Assembly: GCA_014526335.1 (NCBI GenBank) | Contig: JACTAT010000022.1 | Location: 2,362,604-2,426,603 of the forward strand | Reading direction: 5' to 3' | From: Chrysaora quinquecirrha | Lineage: Eukaryota; Cnidaria; Scyphozoa; Semaeostomeae; Pelagiidae | DNA: 64,000 bases | Part shown: positions 12,501 to 22,400 of the stretch, in pieces | Layout: each line of letters opens with the position of its first letter | Numbering within the stretch: the stretch's first letter is position 1 | Position numbers and translations under genes: made by a program | The notes under the pieces: generated by a model | What the model saw: only the letters and a program-made list of their open reading frames with translations | Told to the model about the DNA's origin: nothing | Databases searched by the model: none

Positions 12501-13567
12501 TCATACATACTTGATTGAAGTCCTATTGTTTTCTTGGGAATGCCTTAGAAATCCTGTTGTTTTACCTTTAAAGCCTATATTCATTCTTGAAAGGATTTCC
12601 AAGGGATTTCCAGGAAATCAATAGAATTTACAGCAAGATTATTCGAGTTGAGGGGCATTTCATTACTCGAAAAAGTCTACAAGATTCCTATTGAAACAAA
12701 AAGATTCTTTCAAGATTCCTGTGAAAACAATAGAGAATCCAGCTGCGGGTGTTCAAGATTCCAAGGAGTCAATTGCCCCTCCATTCAAGTGGATTGGTTC
12801 ATTGTCACTCGTCAGAAATCTGATTGAATAACATCAAAAGTTGCACTGAACGCAATTTTGGCATCACAAATTTTAGAAATTGAACACCAAATAATCCCGA
12901 GCTTCCTCGCAGGTCCGGATAAAATCACACCTTTCGATCAGAGTTTGGGATCCCATACCGGTAAACCGGTAGCAAAACACCTCTGGATACGCCCCTGGTC
13001 TAATATGAAGCTGAAATATATTTACTCCAAAGAAAAATCTATTCTTGTGGACAGGCTGTTATTTATTCAAAGAATGTGAGAATTTTCAAACAAAGAACTT
13101 TTCAAAAGAAAATCCCTGGAGCAACATTGCTGAAACAAATGTTCACACCTTGGATGTTTTATCTTATTCTTAAATAGCTTCCATTTATCACTTAATTAAT
13201 TGGCAAAAGAAGAGAACTAGTCAAAATTACATAATTTTCTTGTGAAATTCTGATAAACCACCAAAGACTTAGTCTAGGTACAAAACTTCACTGTCCTTGC
13301 GCTTGTATTTTATGAGCATTCAAAGCTCCAATTTCATAAAGGCTTTTACCACAAAAATTGAAGTTAGTGAAACTTTTTACCCCACTGAGTCTAAACCCCC
13401 TCCCGGAAGTGCCTCTCCTCTTATAGTACCACCTATAAAAATCATGCATTCAAATTAATAATTGTTGCAACAAATCAAGTCTTACTAGTGTCCTGGAGGG
13501 CAGTTGTAGCAGCCCCAAGCTGTGCCATTAGTGTTGTAGAATTGTCCAGGAGGACAACTTGTCAATG
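209..13567 (-). CDS. GCC2/GCC3 cysteine-repeat extracellular protein (partial gene, 15 exons)
   Basis: Fifteen minus-strand exons (13567 down to 209) join with matching splice phases throughout and encode about 1170 residues, made almost wholly of repeats of the form C-P-x-G-[YFT]-[YF]-x-C-P followed by spaced cysteines. This is the GCC2/GCC3 or ephrin-receptor-like fold (Pfam Ephrin_rec_like), a small disulfide-rich module of extracellular proteins. No membrane helix, kinase or other domain is seen in the visible part. The gene is open at both ends: the first exon seen has an acceptor before it and enters in phase 1, so a signal-peptide exon should lie upstream (not found between 13.6 and 17.3 kb), and the last exon ends in a donor. 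Exon 14 carries a one-base frameshift at a G run. Function unknown; an adhesive, matrix or receptor ectodomain role is inference. Confidence 0.85.
1052..1875 (-). CDS. GCC2/GCC3 gene, exon 14 (long, frameshifted)
   Basis: The longest exon (824 nt) holds many modules: CPSGTYNL, CPPGYYCTGPG, CPAGKYGP, CSAGYYCPQGTSG, CPRGYYCPEG, CPIGTYSG, CPVGHYCPDGS, CAPGSYNP, CPPGSYTN, CPPGFSC. Near 1111 the frame breaks at a short G run; the other frame then gives the expected PCQQGHFCPQ up to a good GTAAGT donor. With one extra base the length would be a multiple of three, keeping phase 1 in and out. A consensus base loss is more likely than a real break. Confidence 0.83.
2257..2370 (-). CDS. GCC2/GCC3 gene, exon 13
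   Basis: Acceptor TTGCAG, donor GTATGT; phase 1 in and out, 114 nt. Contains ECPAGYYSNPGW and CSLGYTCPAGS. Confidence 0.8.
2768..2952 (-). CDS. GCC2/GCC3 gene, exon 12
   Basis: Acceptor CTCTAG, donor GTTAGG (weaker than its neighbours); phase 2 in, 1 out. Contains CKNGTYSTG, CLPGYRCP, CHPGTFSV and CQAGYQCSNP. Confidence 0.78.
3113..3241 (-). CDS. GCC2/GCC3 gene, exon 11
   Basis: Acceptor TTTTTAG, donor GTAAGT; phase 2 in and out. Contains YCPRTDRNDEFPCPEGTF and CPPGYECPNKN. Confidence 0.8.
3290..3582. repeat. CCACCACA/GTAGTG minisatellite, relative of the 33 kb foldback element
   Basis: Degenerate tandem words 'aaccaccac', 'caagcatagtaa', 'ccaccacagtagtg' and 'gcaaaattacc' fill about 290 bp and end at 'gattataggttctctagcgtg', which resembles the outer end of the foldback element at 33.04-33.77 kb. 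Probably a decayed copy. It lies in the intron between GCC exons 10 and 11. Confidence 0.6.
3694..3969 (-). CDS. GCC2/GCC3 gene, exon 10
   Basis: Acceptor TTTTCAG, donor GTAAGT; phase 2 in and out. Contains CAPGTYSF, CPPGKECPTG, CATGEFSTGG, CPNKT and CSPGFYSVG modules. Confidence 0.86.
4493..4664 (-). CDS. GCC2/GCC3 gene, exon 9
   Basis: Acceptor ATTACAG, donor GTGAGT; phase 1 in, 2 out. Contains CIQCPAGYACPNAS, CQNGTYSIAG and CTAGKYCP. Confidence 0.83.
4860..5290. repeat. Diverged repeat units of the 54.7 kb SINE-like family
   Basis: Words such as 'tgcatgaccagagagcca', 'aactctccaag' and 'tatgttgag-cttcttcagtac' recur two or three times here and again at 54.66-54.90 kb, where the opposite strand carries a clean tRNA B-box. 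Likely tandem or nested decayed copies. They lie in an intron. Confidence 0.5.
5452..5820 (-). CDS. GCC2/GCC3 gene, exon 8
   Basis: Acceptor TTTCCAG, donor GTAAGA; phase 1 in and out, 369 nt. Contains CQPCPNRGTGQVC, CRAGYYCSSPG, CPEGSYSRLG, CPLGSEC and CPGGKKCVDPS. Confidence 0.87.
5950..8056 (-). mobile_element. CR1/Jockey-like non-LTR retrotransposon, 5'-truncated and frameshifted
   Basis: On the minus strand 8056-7001 encodes a reverse transcriptase segment with the fingers motif TGIDDLPPGLVK, the 'NYRPISVLP' block and 'VFVDLSKAFDTISH' (first catalytic Asp). Near 7080 the frame shifts; the new frame gives GVPQGSILGPLLF and the YADDT box (about 6990), then the thumb and C-terminal region to a stop at 6198, with the 'GAKLYNDLP' ending typical of CR1/Jockey-type LINEs. 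No apurinic endonuclease is seen upstream, so the copy is 5'-truncated. An AT-rich ATTT/ATT tail near 5955-5990 fits a LINE 3' end. It lies in the intron between GCC exons 7 and 8, in the same orientation as the host gene. It is an inactive copy. Confidence 0.85.
8673..8801 (-). CDS. GCC2/GCC3 gene, exon 7
   Basis: Acceptor TTTTAG, donor GTGAGT; phase 1 in and out, 129 nt. Contains CLPCPAGFSCKNN and ends Y-F-Y-S-T-D. The following intron holds the LINE fragment. Confidence 0.8.
8886..8916. repeat. (ATC)n microsatellite
   Basis: About nine to ten tandem ATC units in the intron upstream of GCC exon 7, followed by less regular ATC-rich sequence. Confidence 0.85.
9175..9299 (-). CDS. GCC2/GCC3 gene, exon 6
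   Basis: Acceptor TTTTAG, donor GTAGCC; phase 2 in, 1 out. Contains KCPLGTYSLGG and CPAGYQCPEPTSSP. Confidence 0.8.
9849..10052 (-). CDS. GCC2/GCC3 gene, exon 5
   Basis: Acceptor TTGTAG, donor GTAAAT; phase 2 in and out. Contains CPHGKSCHDPS, CPKGYYSL, CPVGMHGF and CAAGFYCPMP. Confidence 0.85.
10639..10891 (-). CDS. GCC2/GCC3 gene, exon 4
   Basis: Acceptor CGTAG, donor GTAGGG; phase 1 in, 2 out. Contains CPLGHKCP, CADGYYAN, CERGYYSP and CLPCGTGNY modules. Confidence 0.85.
11416..11668 (-). CDS. GCC2/GCC3 gene, exon 3
   Basis: Acceptor TTTTAG, donor GTAAAAG; phase 0 in, 1 out. Encodes about 84 residues with several modules (LCPAGFYCP, CPEGFRC, CPSGYKC), the clearest repeat block of the 5' half. 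Confidence 0.85.
11750..11905. repeat. Palindromic MITE-like repeat, copy 2
   Basis: Two inverted arms, 'cattcctcaaagtataaacatcag' (around 11790; shown in pieces 'cattcctcaaag'/'tataaacatcag') and 'ctgatgtttatactctgagg' (around 11836), flank a short loop and can form a long hairpin. Same family as the copies at 21.5 and 48.8 kb. Confidence 0.65.
12132..12219 (-). CDS. GCC2/GCC3 gene, exon 2
   Basis: Acceptor TTTTCAG, donor GTAAAG; phase 2 in, 0 out. Encodes CPGGQNTSIPCQIGYYNN and ends in a cysteine-lysine pair. Confidence 0.75.
12650..12781. mobile_element. MITE with GAGGGGCA...TGCCCCTC ends (copy)
   Basis: Starts 'gaggggcatttcattactc' and ends 'gagtcaattgcccctc', inverted copies of each other. 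Inside is 'aagattcctattgaaaca' plus 'aaaacaatagaga', shared with copies at 26.03, 26.18, 31.04, 43.46 and 57.05 kb. No coding capacity. Confidence 0.7.
13486..13567 (-). CDS. GCC2/GCC3 gene, exon 1 of those visible
   Basis: Acceptor TTCCAG precedes it; donor GTAAGA follows. It enters in phase 1 and leaves in phase 2. It encodes L-T-S-C-P-P-G-Q-F-Y, a tryptophan-containing spacer and N-C-P-P-G-H-Y, the start of the repeat tract. The true first exon was not located. Confidence 0.75.
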
Positions 13568-16500
13568 CTGGAAAAAAGAGAACATTTATGAGACACAAAA
13601 AATAGGGGGGAGACGGGGAGTAGGGAAATTTTAATGCATGAACTGGTCTACGTTGAGAATTCTAAATTTGATTTTGATTTTAATTTATCATTTGCACTTA
13701 AGATGCATAAGAATAAGTTTACGGGTTCTGCTGGTGTAGGTATGCGTATGCATCAAGTGAGCAGAATGAACGCATTACAGGCGGAGGCGGGAAGCCTGCT
13801 TATTTTAGGCCAAAATCTGCGGTTGGAAAAATGGAGATCTTTTTCAGGTTTCCAGAAGACAATCAATTCTCAACCTACCTTCTGCATAAAAGCAGTATAT
13901 AAATAAGATTAAAATCCCTTGCAATATCAATATTTTCAGAACTTTCTGCATGCTTTAACTATAGTCTTTATCAAGCCCGATCATGCTGTCCGCTTTGCTG
14001 GTAAAAATCAAAAGTTTGTTTGCTCGGCAAACTTGAATGGAGCAGTCAAAAAACTTCACAACGCTTAGCGCTGTCAACAAAATGAAAAGTTCTATCCAAG
14101 GTTCTAGGATAACTATATCTTTATTTCAATGTTTCTTCTTCAAATCGCATACAGAAATCATTAATTTCCCAATTATTTCAAAAGCGAAATTGTAGCCATT
14201 TTGTGAGCTTTTGCAGTCTGATTTCCCGCTACCATCTTTGTTAGCAAATTCACTAAACGCGGGTGAAACGCGGGAGAAACAATAGAAAATTCGATAAAAT
14301 TGACGTTGTCCATAGCAACCATGTGTTAAGATTTGAATGGAGCCTACACAAAAATCAACAGAGGCGTGTAGACTTATTACCTGAGTCCCAGTTATCGCTC
14401 ACCAGACCGAGACTACACCAAACCGAGATCGCTCAAACTGGGACTCATAATATTACGGACATTTTCTGGGACTGGCGGGAACAAAAAATTGTTCCCCGTT
14501 GAAACGAGGCTGGTTCGTTGCCTCGTCACAGCAAAATATACGAGCCCTATTCGGCAGCCGATTTAGTACTAAATCTCGCAAAAAGTTTTGAACAAATATC
14601 GAAAAAGCTGGATTGGTAAGAGCTTTCTGCAAAACAAATAGTAAGTTGAACTTTAACACGAATAAACATTGTTTTTCAAGGCGTTTTAGACCCAGTAAAT
14701 TTAGGCCATTACAACCATTTACCGTTGACATCATTGTCACCATGGTAATTTGAGAACGAGGCAGAAAAAGTAAGTCCAGAAAGATAACCGTTCGATTATG
14801 AGTCGTAGTTTGAGCGTCTAGGCGATTCATTTCAATAGCGATAACTACGACTCAGGTAATAAGTCTAAGAGGCGTGAGGAAAGTGTAGAAATTTCGTGTT
14901 GAACTAGAAAGTTTATTTAATTTTTATTAGAAATTCAAATCTTAGATAATGAACCCTTGTATTTTGATCTATAGGCGTATTTTGAGTAAAAGTTTGAGGA
15001 CTTTTTCAAAAAAAGTGCTTCTTGCATTGTTGAATTCTGGGTTGCCTTGCAACAACATCAATATTTTTCTCAAAATTTTGCTTATCAACGTATCGACGTC
15101 AATCAAAACATCAAAACAAATAAATAACCCCTCGGAGATTACCAAGAAGAAACGAAACGGGCTTTTTTAGAATCAATTTTGTTCTGCGTAGGACTTTTTT
15201 CGCATACTTTGCAATCTGTATTGATCGGACTGGAGTTTGCATCTTTGCAAGAAGTTCTCATGCACGGTAAATTCTTATGCGCACGAATTTTCCGAGCTCA
15301 TCTATATCGAATGTCCATCTATTTCGCCAACGCAAACTGAAAATCGATCCGTCGGGTCGGTTCACGTTCAGATTACCCCGTTTTGGGCTCCCTGGTTTTA
15401 AGCTGCATTTACTCTACCGCATACGCAAAATTCACTGTTATACTTTCAGCTGATTTGATTGGCTAATTCCGTATCGACGTCAATCAAAGAGCGTCAAAGA
15501 GGGTTGCAGAACAGGGAGAAATCGGAGAACTAAATCTCTTTTCCCAAACCTTAATTTTTCTCTCATGGAAATTCAGAGCACACAGCGTTTGCATGCAAAC
15601 CTTGCTGGATTAACATTACACAATCATGTGAAAGCGCTAGCAACATACCTACGTATACTAAATGCTTTGGCGCGTTCAGATTGTAATTTTTCCCAACCTA
15701 GAAAGTTAGTTTCTTTAGCAGCCAATTAGGTAGTGGCAGAAGAAAATTTTGAAAGTAATGTTTTAAAATAGTTAGTTAAACTAAAATCGCTTTAGAAATA
15801 ATGATTGCTTGCTTGCTGGCTTGCATGCACGTAAGTATAGGTGCAGGAGCGCATCTCATTTCGAAAAACGTGTATCTATGCCCAGGAATAGTTTTAGTCA
15901 GCGGAGCAGGAAAACAAAAAGAAACAACGAAAATACGGAGAAAAATGCATTGATGGTTAAAATGTAATCGACATCATTTCCAGGTATATCAAATCTTACA
16001 CATACCATTTAAAAACCCCATAAAAATTCTGATCACAAGGTTAGCAATAAACTGCTTTTAAATCATACACATCTACTAGAAACCTACAACGTTTTAAAAT
16101 GTTTACGGGCCGTGAACTTAAGTTTAAGAGGATTGTTGGAACTGAAAAAGGGACCTACCTGGCCTACTTAGTGCTCAATTTTTCGACTTCTCAGCTGTTA
16201 AGCATTATAAATTGCATTTCATAGCTCATAACGGTTTGTTTAAAAAGAGGACATTTTATTATAACAGTTAAGGGTCGCTAGGATCGCTGAAGCATGCTTA
16301 AGAAACTCTGGAAAAGCTCTAGAGTGTAGAACGTCAGACATAGTCTTTGTTTTATCCCCGCCAAACAAGTCAAACATTTTTGGTCAAACATCTGAAATTT
16401 TCTTGTCATAGCAAACTGTTTCACAATCTGACCACTCTGCTTGCTACGAGCAAAAAAATAAAAAATGGCTTTGAACTTTTTTAAAAACTTTGCGCAACAA

Positions 16501-17294
16501 ATTTTGCTTATAAAGCAAAGTTTTGTGACGTGGCAAAAAGTTCAAACATTGCTTAATAAGCAAATTTCAAATGTTTGACAAAAGTGGGTATCTTTCAAAT
16601 GGAAATGGGCTACTTAAAAGCACTCTTGGATGACAAGAAAGGGCATGCACACTTGTTAGCTAATAGCTAAGTCAAAATAAGTGGAAATAGTTGGAAAATT
16701 AGCCTTAAATTTCTAACAATAAATTAGCCTAGATCAGAAGCTAGTCGCATTCGTAACTGTTTAGATTTCGTAAAAATAATAAAGTGCCAAAAAAATAAAA
16801 AAGCTACGATCTAAAATAAACAATCATATTCTGTGATAAGGGGTGCGTTACTTTAGGACCTTTTTCTGCGTCTTTCTGTATCCCTTAGAGAGAGCGAAAG
16901 CCCGATCTTTTGGGCAATGTATTCGGGAAAATCAGAAACATTTGGGGTTTCAAACTCTCCTGATTCCAGAGCTGAAAGATTTCTCAGACTTCGCAGAGAA
17001 ATTGTCTCCAGATCAACTTCTCTTTAGTCTTACTTCTAAAAGACTGTGCAATTTTTGGCTTTTGGAAAAGGAAGTAAGCCTCCGAAGTCTACTTTTTTCA
17101 GAATTCTGAAGAGATATACATCCCAAAAGAACGCACCCTAGGATTGGTTCGTGTAAGAACGATGTTACTAATTAAATAACATATAGTTTTAAAGCATGGT
17201 GAATCACTATTTTCTCGAAAATATTTACAAACGTTTTTATCTAAACAAACAAAACATCACAAAAAAATCAAATTTAGTTTCGAAAAAAAACGAG
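13568..17294. other. Intergenic region between the GCC2/GCC3 gene and the Ig/FN3 receptor gene
   Basis: No exon could be supported here on either strand. It contains one 499-bp TIR element (14369-14867) and otherwise unique AT-rich DNA. The missing 5' exon and promoter of the GCC2/GCC3 gene should lie somewhere in it, since both flanking genes are on the minus strand. Confidence 0.6.
14369..14867. mobile_element. Mutator-like nonautonomous element with 9-bp target duplication
   Basis: Ends are inverted repeats of about 31 bp, TAGACTTATTACCTGAGTC plus a near-identical extension (two mismatches). Both sides carry the direct repeat AGAGGCGTG (14360-14368 and 14868-14876). A 9-bp duplication is the hallmark of Mutator-superfamily transposons. 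At 499 bp with no transposase it is a MITE. A shorter relative is at 50943-51092. Confidence 0.8.
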
Positions 17295-17391
17295 AAAAGT
17301 CACGTGGTTCTTGCTCATTAAAAAGTCACGTGGTTCTTGCTCATTGAAAAGTCACGTGGTTCTTGCTCATTGAAAAGTCACGTGGTTCTTG
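17295..17391. promoter_or_regulatory. Tandem 26-bp repeat with four CACGTG E-boxes
   Basis: Four copies of a 26-bp unit (AAAAGTCACGTGGTTCTTGC and six more bases) start at about 17295, 17321, 17347 and 17373, each with a palindromic CACGTG (17301, 17327, 17353, 17379). CACGTG is the core bound by bHLH factors such as USF, MYC/MAX and CLOCK types. A fifth CACGTG is at 17628. The array lies 270 bp past the receptor stop codon, in the space before the GCC2/GCC3 gene. The regulatory role is inference; a simple tandem repeat is the alternative. Confidence 0.5.
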
Positions 17392-17658
17392 TTTATACTC
17401 TCTAGGTTCTAGGCTCTAGGTTGATTCTTGATTAAGTATTCTTGGCAGAAAAACTCACGACAAATATCATGTCGCAAACCGGACAAAAGTCTTTGAGCAC
17501 ACAGCCACAACTTTCAAACACAGTGTAACAACTATTTTCTATCTATTTCTATTATCATATCAGTAATTTGTAGGAGAATCATTGTCTTCCATAACAGGCG
17601 TGCATCAATTTAGGCTCAAGTAACAACCACGTGAAATCAATTTTAGGCCGTTTGAAAC

Positions 17659-19403
17659 CTAAACAAGCCACTCGTGGAAAACCGTTTCCTCTTCGCACGC
17701 ACTGTTACTTCTTTTAAAAGGCGGTAAAATAGGTTTAGTCCTCATATAGTCACTAACCGCGCTTTGACTGCGTTTTACTGAATGTGTACTCCTCGGAAGA
17801 GTGGAAACTTTAGTTGGTGTGTTACGCTTCAACTCCTGCAGTAGTTCTGCGCATCTGCGGGCTTTCTCGCGTTCTGAATACGAACTGACTCTATCGGTGA
17901 ACGAAGACGGGACGTCTGACGAGTATCCATCGCGGTAAAACGGAGTTTGTGAGTTATAAACAAGACTAAGGTTTGTATCTTCTGAAAGGTTCTCCCATGA
18001 GTCAGCAAGATCAACGCCAAGTTGTTGTTGCATTTTCATAATAGACTGAAACAAGTCTTCGTTATTAGCTGTGTCTTTCTGATTGCCAAACTTTTCTCTT
18101 CTTGGCGAATTATAAATAGGCCGGCCGTATGTTCTGTGTTTAGGAATATCAAACTCGTAATGTTCGTCATAGCCTGGGTGAAATGCGGAGCGTCGAAGCG
18201 GACCGGGAGAGCTTCGCGTTGAAATATCACTCATGACGTCCACATCTTTGAATTTGTATGAGCCAGTAACCGGTGGGATGGAATTATGAGCGGATTCCGT
18301 ATCCGATGTATAAGAATGCAGTTTACCTTCCGATTCGAAACCGCTTGAACGGAGTTCGTAAGACCGCAGCGAATGTTTATCGATTGAATTTAGACTTACT
18401 TTTGAAGGCGTTTCTTTGATAGCGGTCAACCCGCGATCGAAACTCAACCGCTTCTCCGGATTACTCTCTTCTTGCGACAATTTTCGAACTGCATATCCCG
18501 GTTTCGCTGGTGGGTGCCGTAACCGCGATGCCGTTAGGGCGAAGACTCTTTGATCGCTCTCCGCGACGGAATTTTCAGAAGAAGCGTCGTTCGGATCGTC
18601 AAATACATTTTCTTTTGAACCTCGTTCCGGCGTGCCAGTATCGCTTTGAATTTCAGTCTGCTCCATGAGTTTTTCCGTTTGTTTGTCCGGAATCTTTGCC
18701 TGATCAGATTCATCCGGTTCGGTGGACTCATCTTTTGGGACAACTGGAGATGATGGGGCGTTTTCAGATTCAGTTGGACTGAGCATTCGTAAGCTTGTCA
18801 TCGTCGTCGTGGGGAGAAACATAGAAATCGACGTCGTTTTGTTTGGGATTTTGTTGATTTCTCGGCGTTGCTAAATCCTTTGATCCAAAATCACTCGGCG
18901 AGCGACAAAACTGGTCATAGGAATCAATCATCTTAGAATTCTTCATTTTCGAGAACTTTCGATCAATCGTCGGGAACTTAGAATCAACGAAATCATCATC
19001 TTCTGAATCATACAAATCATAATCATTATCATTAATCGTTGTTTCAGCGGTGATGTCATGCTCCGATACCTTACCATTTGAACTTGTGATCACATTTGGT
19101 GATGAAACACTTTTATACAAACCGTTTGCTTTGGCTTTCTTCACTCTCGCCCCAGGCTTCCTAGGCAGCGTCATACATCTGCGGTGGTCGCATTGGCATT
19201 TTTCAGGGCTTTCTGAGAAGATCACGTGAGCACTTGACTCAAGAAGGAGTTTTTCATATTCACCATTCTCGTAATCGCTCACCAATTTGATTGGACAATT
19301 TTCATAATGGAATGGCTTCTTGTGTTTTGGGTTCTTTTTGTAAAACATTTTGCCTCCAGATATTTTGATGCCATTTGACGATTTCGTAGTTCCCATGCCA
19401 TTG
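17659..19403 (-). CDS. Receptor last exon: long cytoplasmic tail, frameshifted
   Basis: Acceptor GTTTTTAG; phase 2 in; 1745 nt to the stop. The first part (19403 to about 18811) is Lys/Ser/Asp-rich with an acidic run; the second (to 17659) is Ser/Pro-rich with many S-P and R-x-x-S sites and ends HEWLV. The two parts are in different frames, joined at a run of four C's on the coding strand (18811-18814); one base fewer restores a single frame. No known domain recognised. The last residues fit a class II PDZ ligand (hydrophobic at -2 and 0). Confidence 0.8.
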
Positions 19404-22400
19404 CTAAAAACAACAAAAAATATAAATTACCACAATATAACATGAACTAGCTCATGGTCTCTGACCACTGCCTCAGAAGGACCTCCGCCTCAAGGACCTC
19501 TGCCTCAAGACCAGTAGACTTATGGATTGATTGACAGACGATAACCTTATATAACCCGTATCAAGCCCCCGCTTGTCACAGCCCCGGGCCCTTGACTTCT
19601 AGAGGGGTGTTAATTAAATAAAATGCTAAATTCGAGAACTTATTGGCAATGTTTAAGATATACAGCACCTTCTTGCCTTCAAAAACAAATTTCGTTTTTT
19701 AAGGAATACAAGCACAGCTGGAACTCGCATAAAAAAGTTTTTTTCAAGTTTAGGCCAGGCAGGTTCTTTATCTATTCGTGTCATTTGCATTCAATTTTCA
19801 AAATCGTACATTGAATCTTAAGTTGAGTGCCTTCTATGAGGGTATTTGCTGATGTCATGGAAAATGTAAGAGCAAAAAAATAATAATGAATAGAAAAATA
19901 CTTGAATGACTAAATGAACATAATCATTAAACAAAGAAATACCTGTTCAACTCGCTTTCATTCAGCTTTTCATCCAACAAACGTCCTAAAAAGAACATGA
20001 CATTAATGTTATACACACTGTTTCAATAAAGAGCCAACCTCGAGGTTAGTTGATCAAATTGTAGTACAGTACAGTACTGTAGTACTTTATTTCACCTGAA
20101 CATTTAGTACCATGAAATAGCCCTCCAGCGGCGATTGTAATACAGCTCGTTGCACGTGGCAAGGATTCCGTATACTCAAGATATGCGCCATCTTCCAGAA
20201 AAATATCGTGCTGATCCAGACCTCTTTGGAAAGGTCTTTTCCCCGAGCTAAGCTCCTACACCAACTTAAGCAAAAAAGTTAACGTGGCCGTTTTTTAGTC
20301 TACTTCTAGCCTAGGGCTACTCAGTCGCCTTAACACTTTACCCCTGGTCTGGATGCATTAGCATATAGCAGGGTGCAGCCACACACGGCGCTCATAACTA
20401 CCGACCAGGTACCCATTTATAAACCTGGGTGGAGAGAGGCACATTATTGTTATCAACTTGCCCAAGGTTGTTATCTCTGCAACACAAGTGCAAAGACCGT
20501 GGCTCGAACGCACAACATTTTCGTTATGAGTCCAGCACGCTAACCACTGCGCCACAGAGACCACAAAAACAGGTAAGGAAAGAATTGAATTAAACTTAGC
20601 ATACCATTTTGACGACTACGACCTCTTGAACCTCCAAGTCTGCCAGTTGCCCTCAAGAAGCAGATTAAACTTATGATAAGTATCAAAACGAAAACAGAAA
20701 ACATCACTCCAAGAATAATGGCAGGCAATGGATCGTATTTGCCTTGTGATGCTGCTGGACTGACTGCAGGCATCGTTGGTATTTCAGGCATACCTGTAAA
20801 GAGAAGTATAGGTTTACATTGTTCTCTGAACAATGATTTAGCTTTTCAAAATTGCGATGAACAGCGGAAACATTTCAGGACATACTTAAAAGCTTTTTTC
20901 GTTGCGATGAACAGCTCATTTTCAGGCATACTTAAAAGCTTTTTCGTCTGACACTCCTCAAGTATGAACGTCAGAAACAGACCGAAACAATAGACTAAGG
21001 CGGAATTTATACCCAGATGCGGCTCGAAATGCACCAATCAGAAAGAACGAAAAGCTGAATTGGCATTGTGTTTTAAACACCAATCAGCTGGTCGGATACA
21101 GCGGAGGACCAATGAATTATTTGAAGAGTCCAAGTGAGAAAACGAACTCTTTCTGTCTACACAGAACCGGCCTTTTGGTTTTGATGTAGACAGATTCCAA
21201 AACCCCTACCAGTGAAAAAAAGATCTTGCTTTGCCAATGATTCTGAAAAATCCTCGCTGTAATTTTCCGATAAATTTTTCCATCGAGTAGATGTTGTCCT
21301 ATGGCAGAATCATGTTTAAGACTAGTTGTTGTTTAGACACACGGGTGGTTGCTCTCTTTCCCGAAAATTAGGCAGACGAATGTTAGTAGGGACAAAGCTG
21401 CTTTATCCTATCTTAATCTCTGCAAGTACGAATTACGTACCTGGCATCACACCTATACGAAGCATCATTAATGACCAAACTTTTTGTGTGGTAGGTACGC
21501 AATCCTTTTGAATAGATGGTAAAATTACCAAACATTAACCGGCCTGACGTTCATACTCTGAGGAGTGTCAGACGAAAAAAAGCTTTTAAGTATGCCCGAA
21601 AATGATTCCGCTGTTCATCGCAATTTTGAAATTTTGTACAACTCAAAGACTATTCTCCTCAGAGTATAAACGTCAGAAACAGACCGAAACAAATGACTAA
21701 GGCGGTACTTATACCCATGTGTGGATCGAAATGTACCAATATGCTGTACATTCTACCACTTCAACGTTCAGTCGTTCGCTAATGGAAAACCGAAAATAGA
21801 AATAAGAAAATACTAACCAAAATAATTAACTTTGGGTTTCGCTGCCTCACTCGAAAACTGACCAACAGCGTACATTCGAAACGAGTACAACACACCCAGT
21901 TCGATATCCGAGCTACGTAATGTATATTCTCTAGTTGATTTTGAAATTTTTCCACCAATCACAGCCCAGGAGCTGTTACCTTGTTTAGCTTCGATGATGA
22001 AATACTTGCACTCAGGACGATTTGGAGCATATTTCGTGTCCCATGAAATTATATAGCCAGTTACTGAAATGTTCACTTGCATATTGTATGGAGCAAGTGG
22101 GGTTTTCGCTGAAATAGAACAAAATAGCAATCAATAATGAACAACCGCAGACAAAGATGTCCTTTGACACAACACGTTATTGTCTGTGATTTAGTGCTCT
22201 TGTTACTATCACAATCAAACTATTTTAATACTCTTCATCATTAATTAGCTAGAGACAAATCTCATGGAAAAGTGAAAGATACAAAACCTTTTCGTAAGCT
22301 AATCAGATCATCAATCAAAAATCGGATAATCAATCAAGCACTCCTTCAATTAATCAGTCAATCAATCAATTACTCAGGTAAACAATCAACCAATCAAGTA

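Noticed and set aside
14453..14830. 125-residue minus-strand frame
   Set aside because: Lies wholly within the Mutator-like MITE and has no recognisable domain.
20501..20554. Functional tRNA-Met gene
   Set aside because: A- and B-box are present but the acceptor stem and other arms do not pair, and a SINE tail follows.
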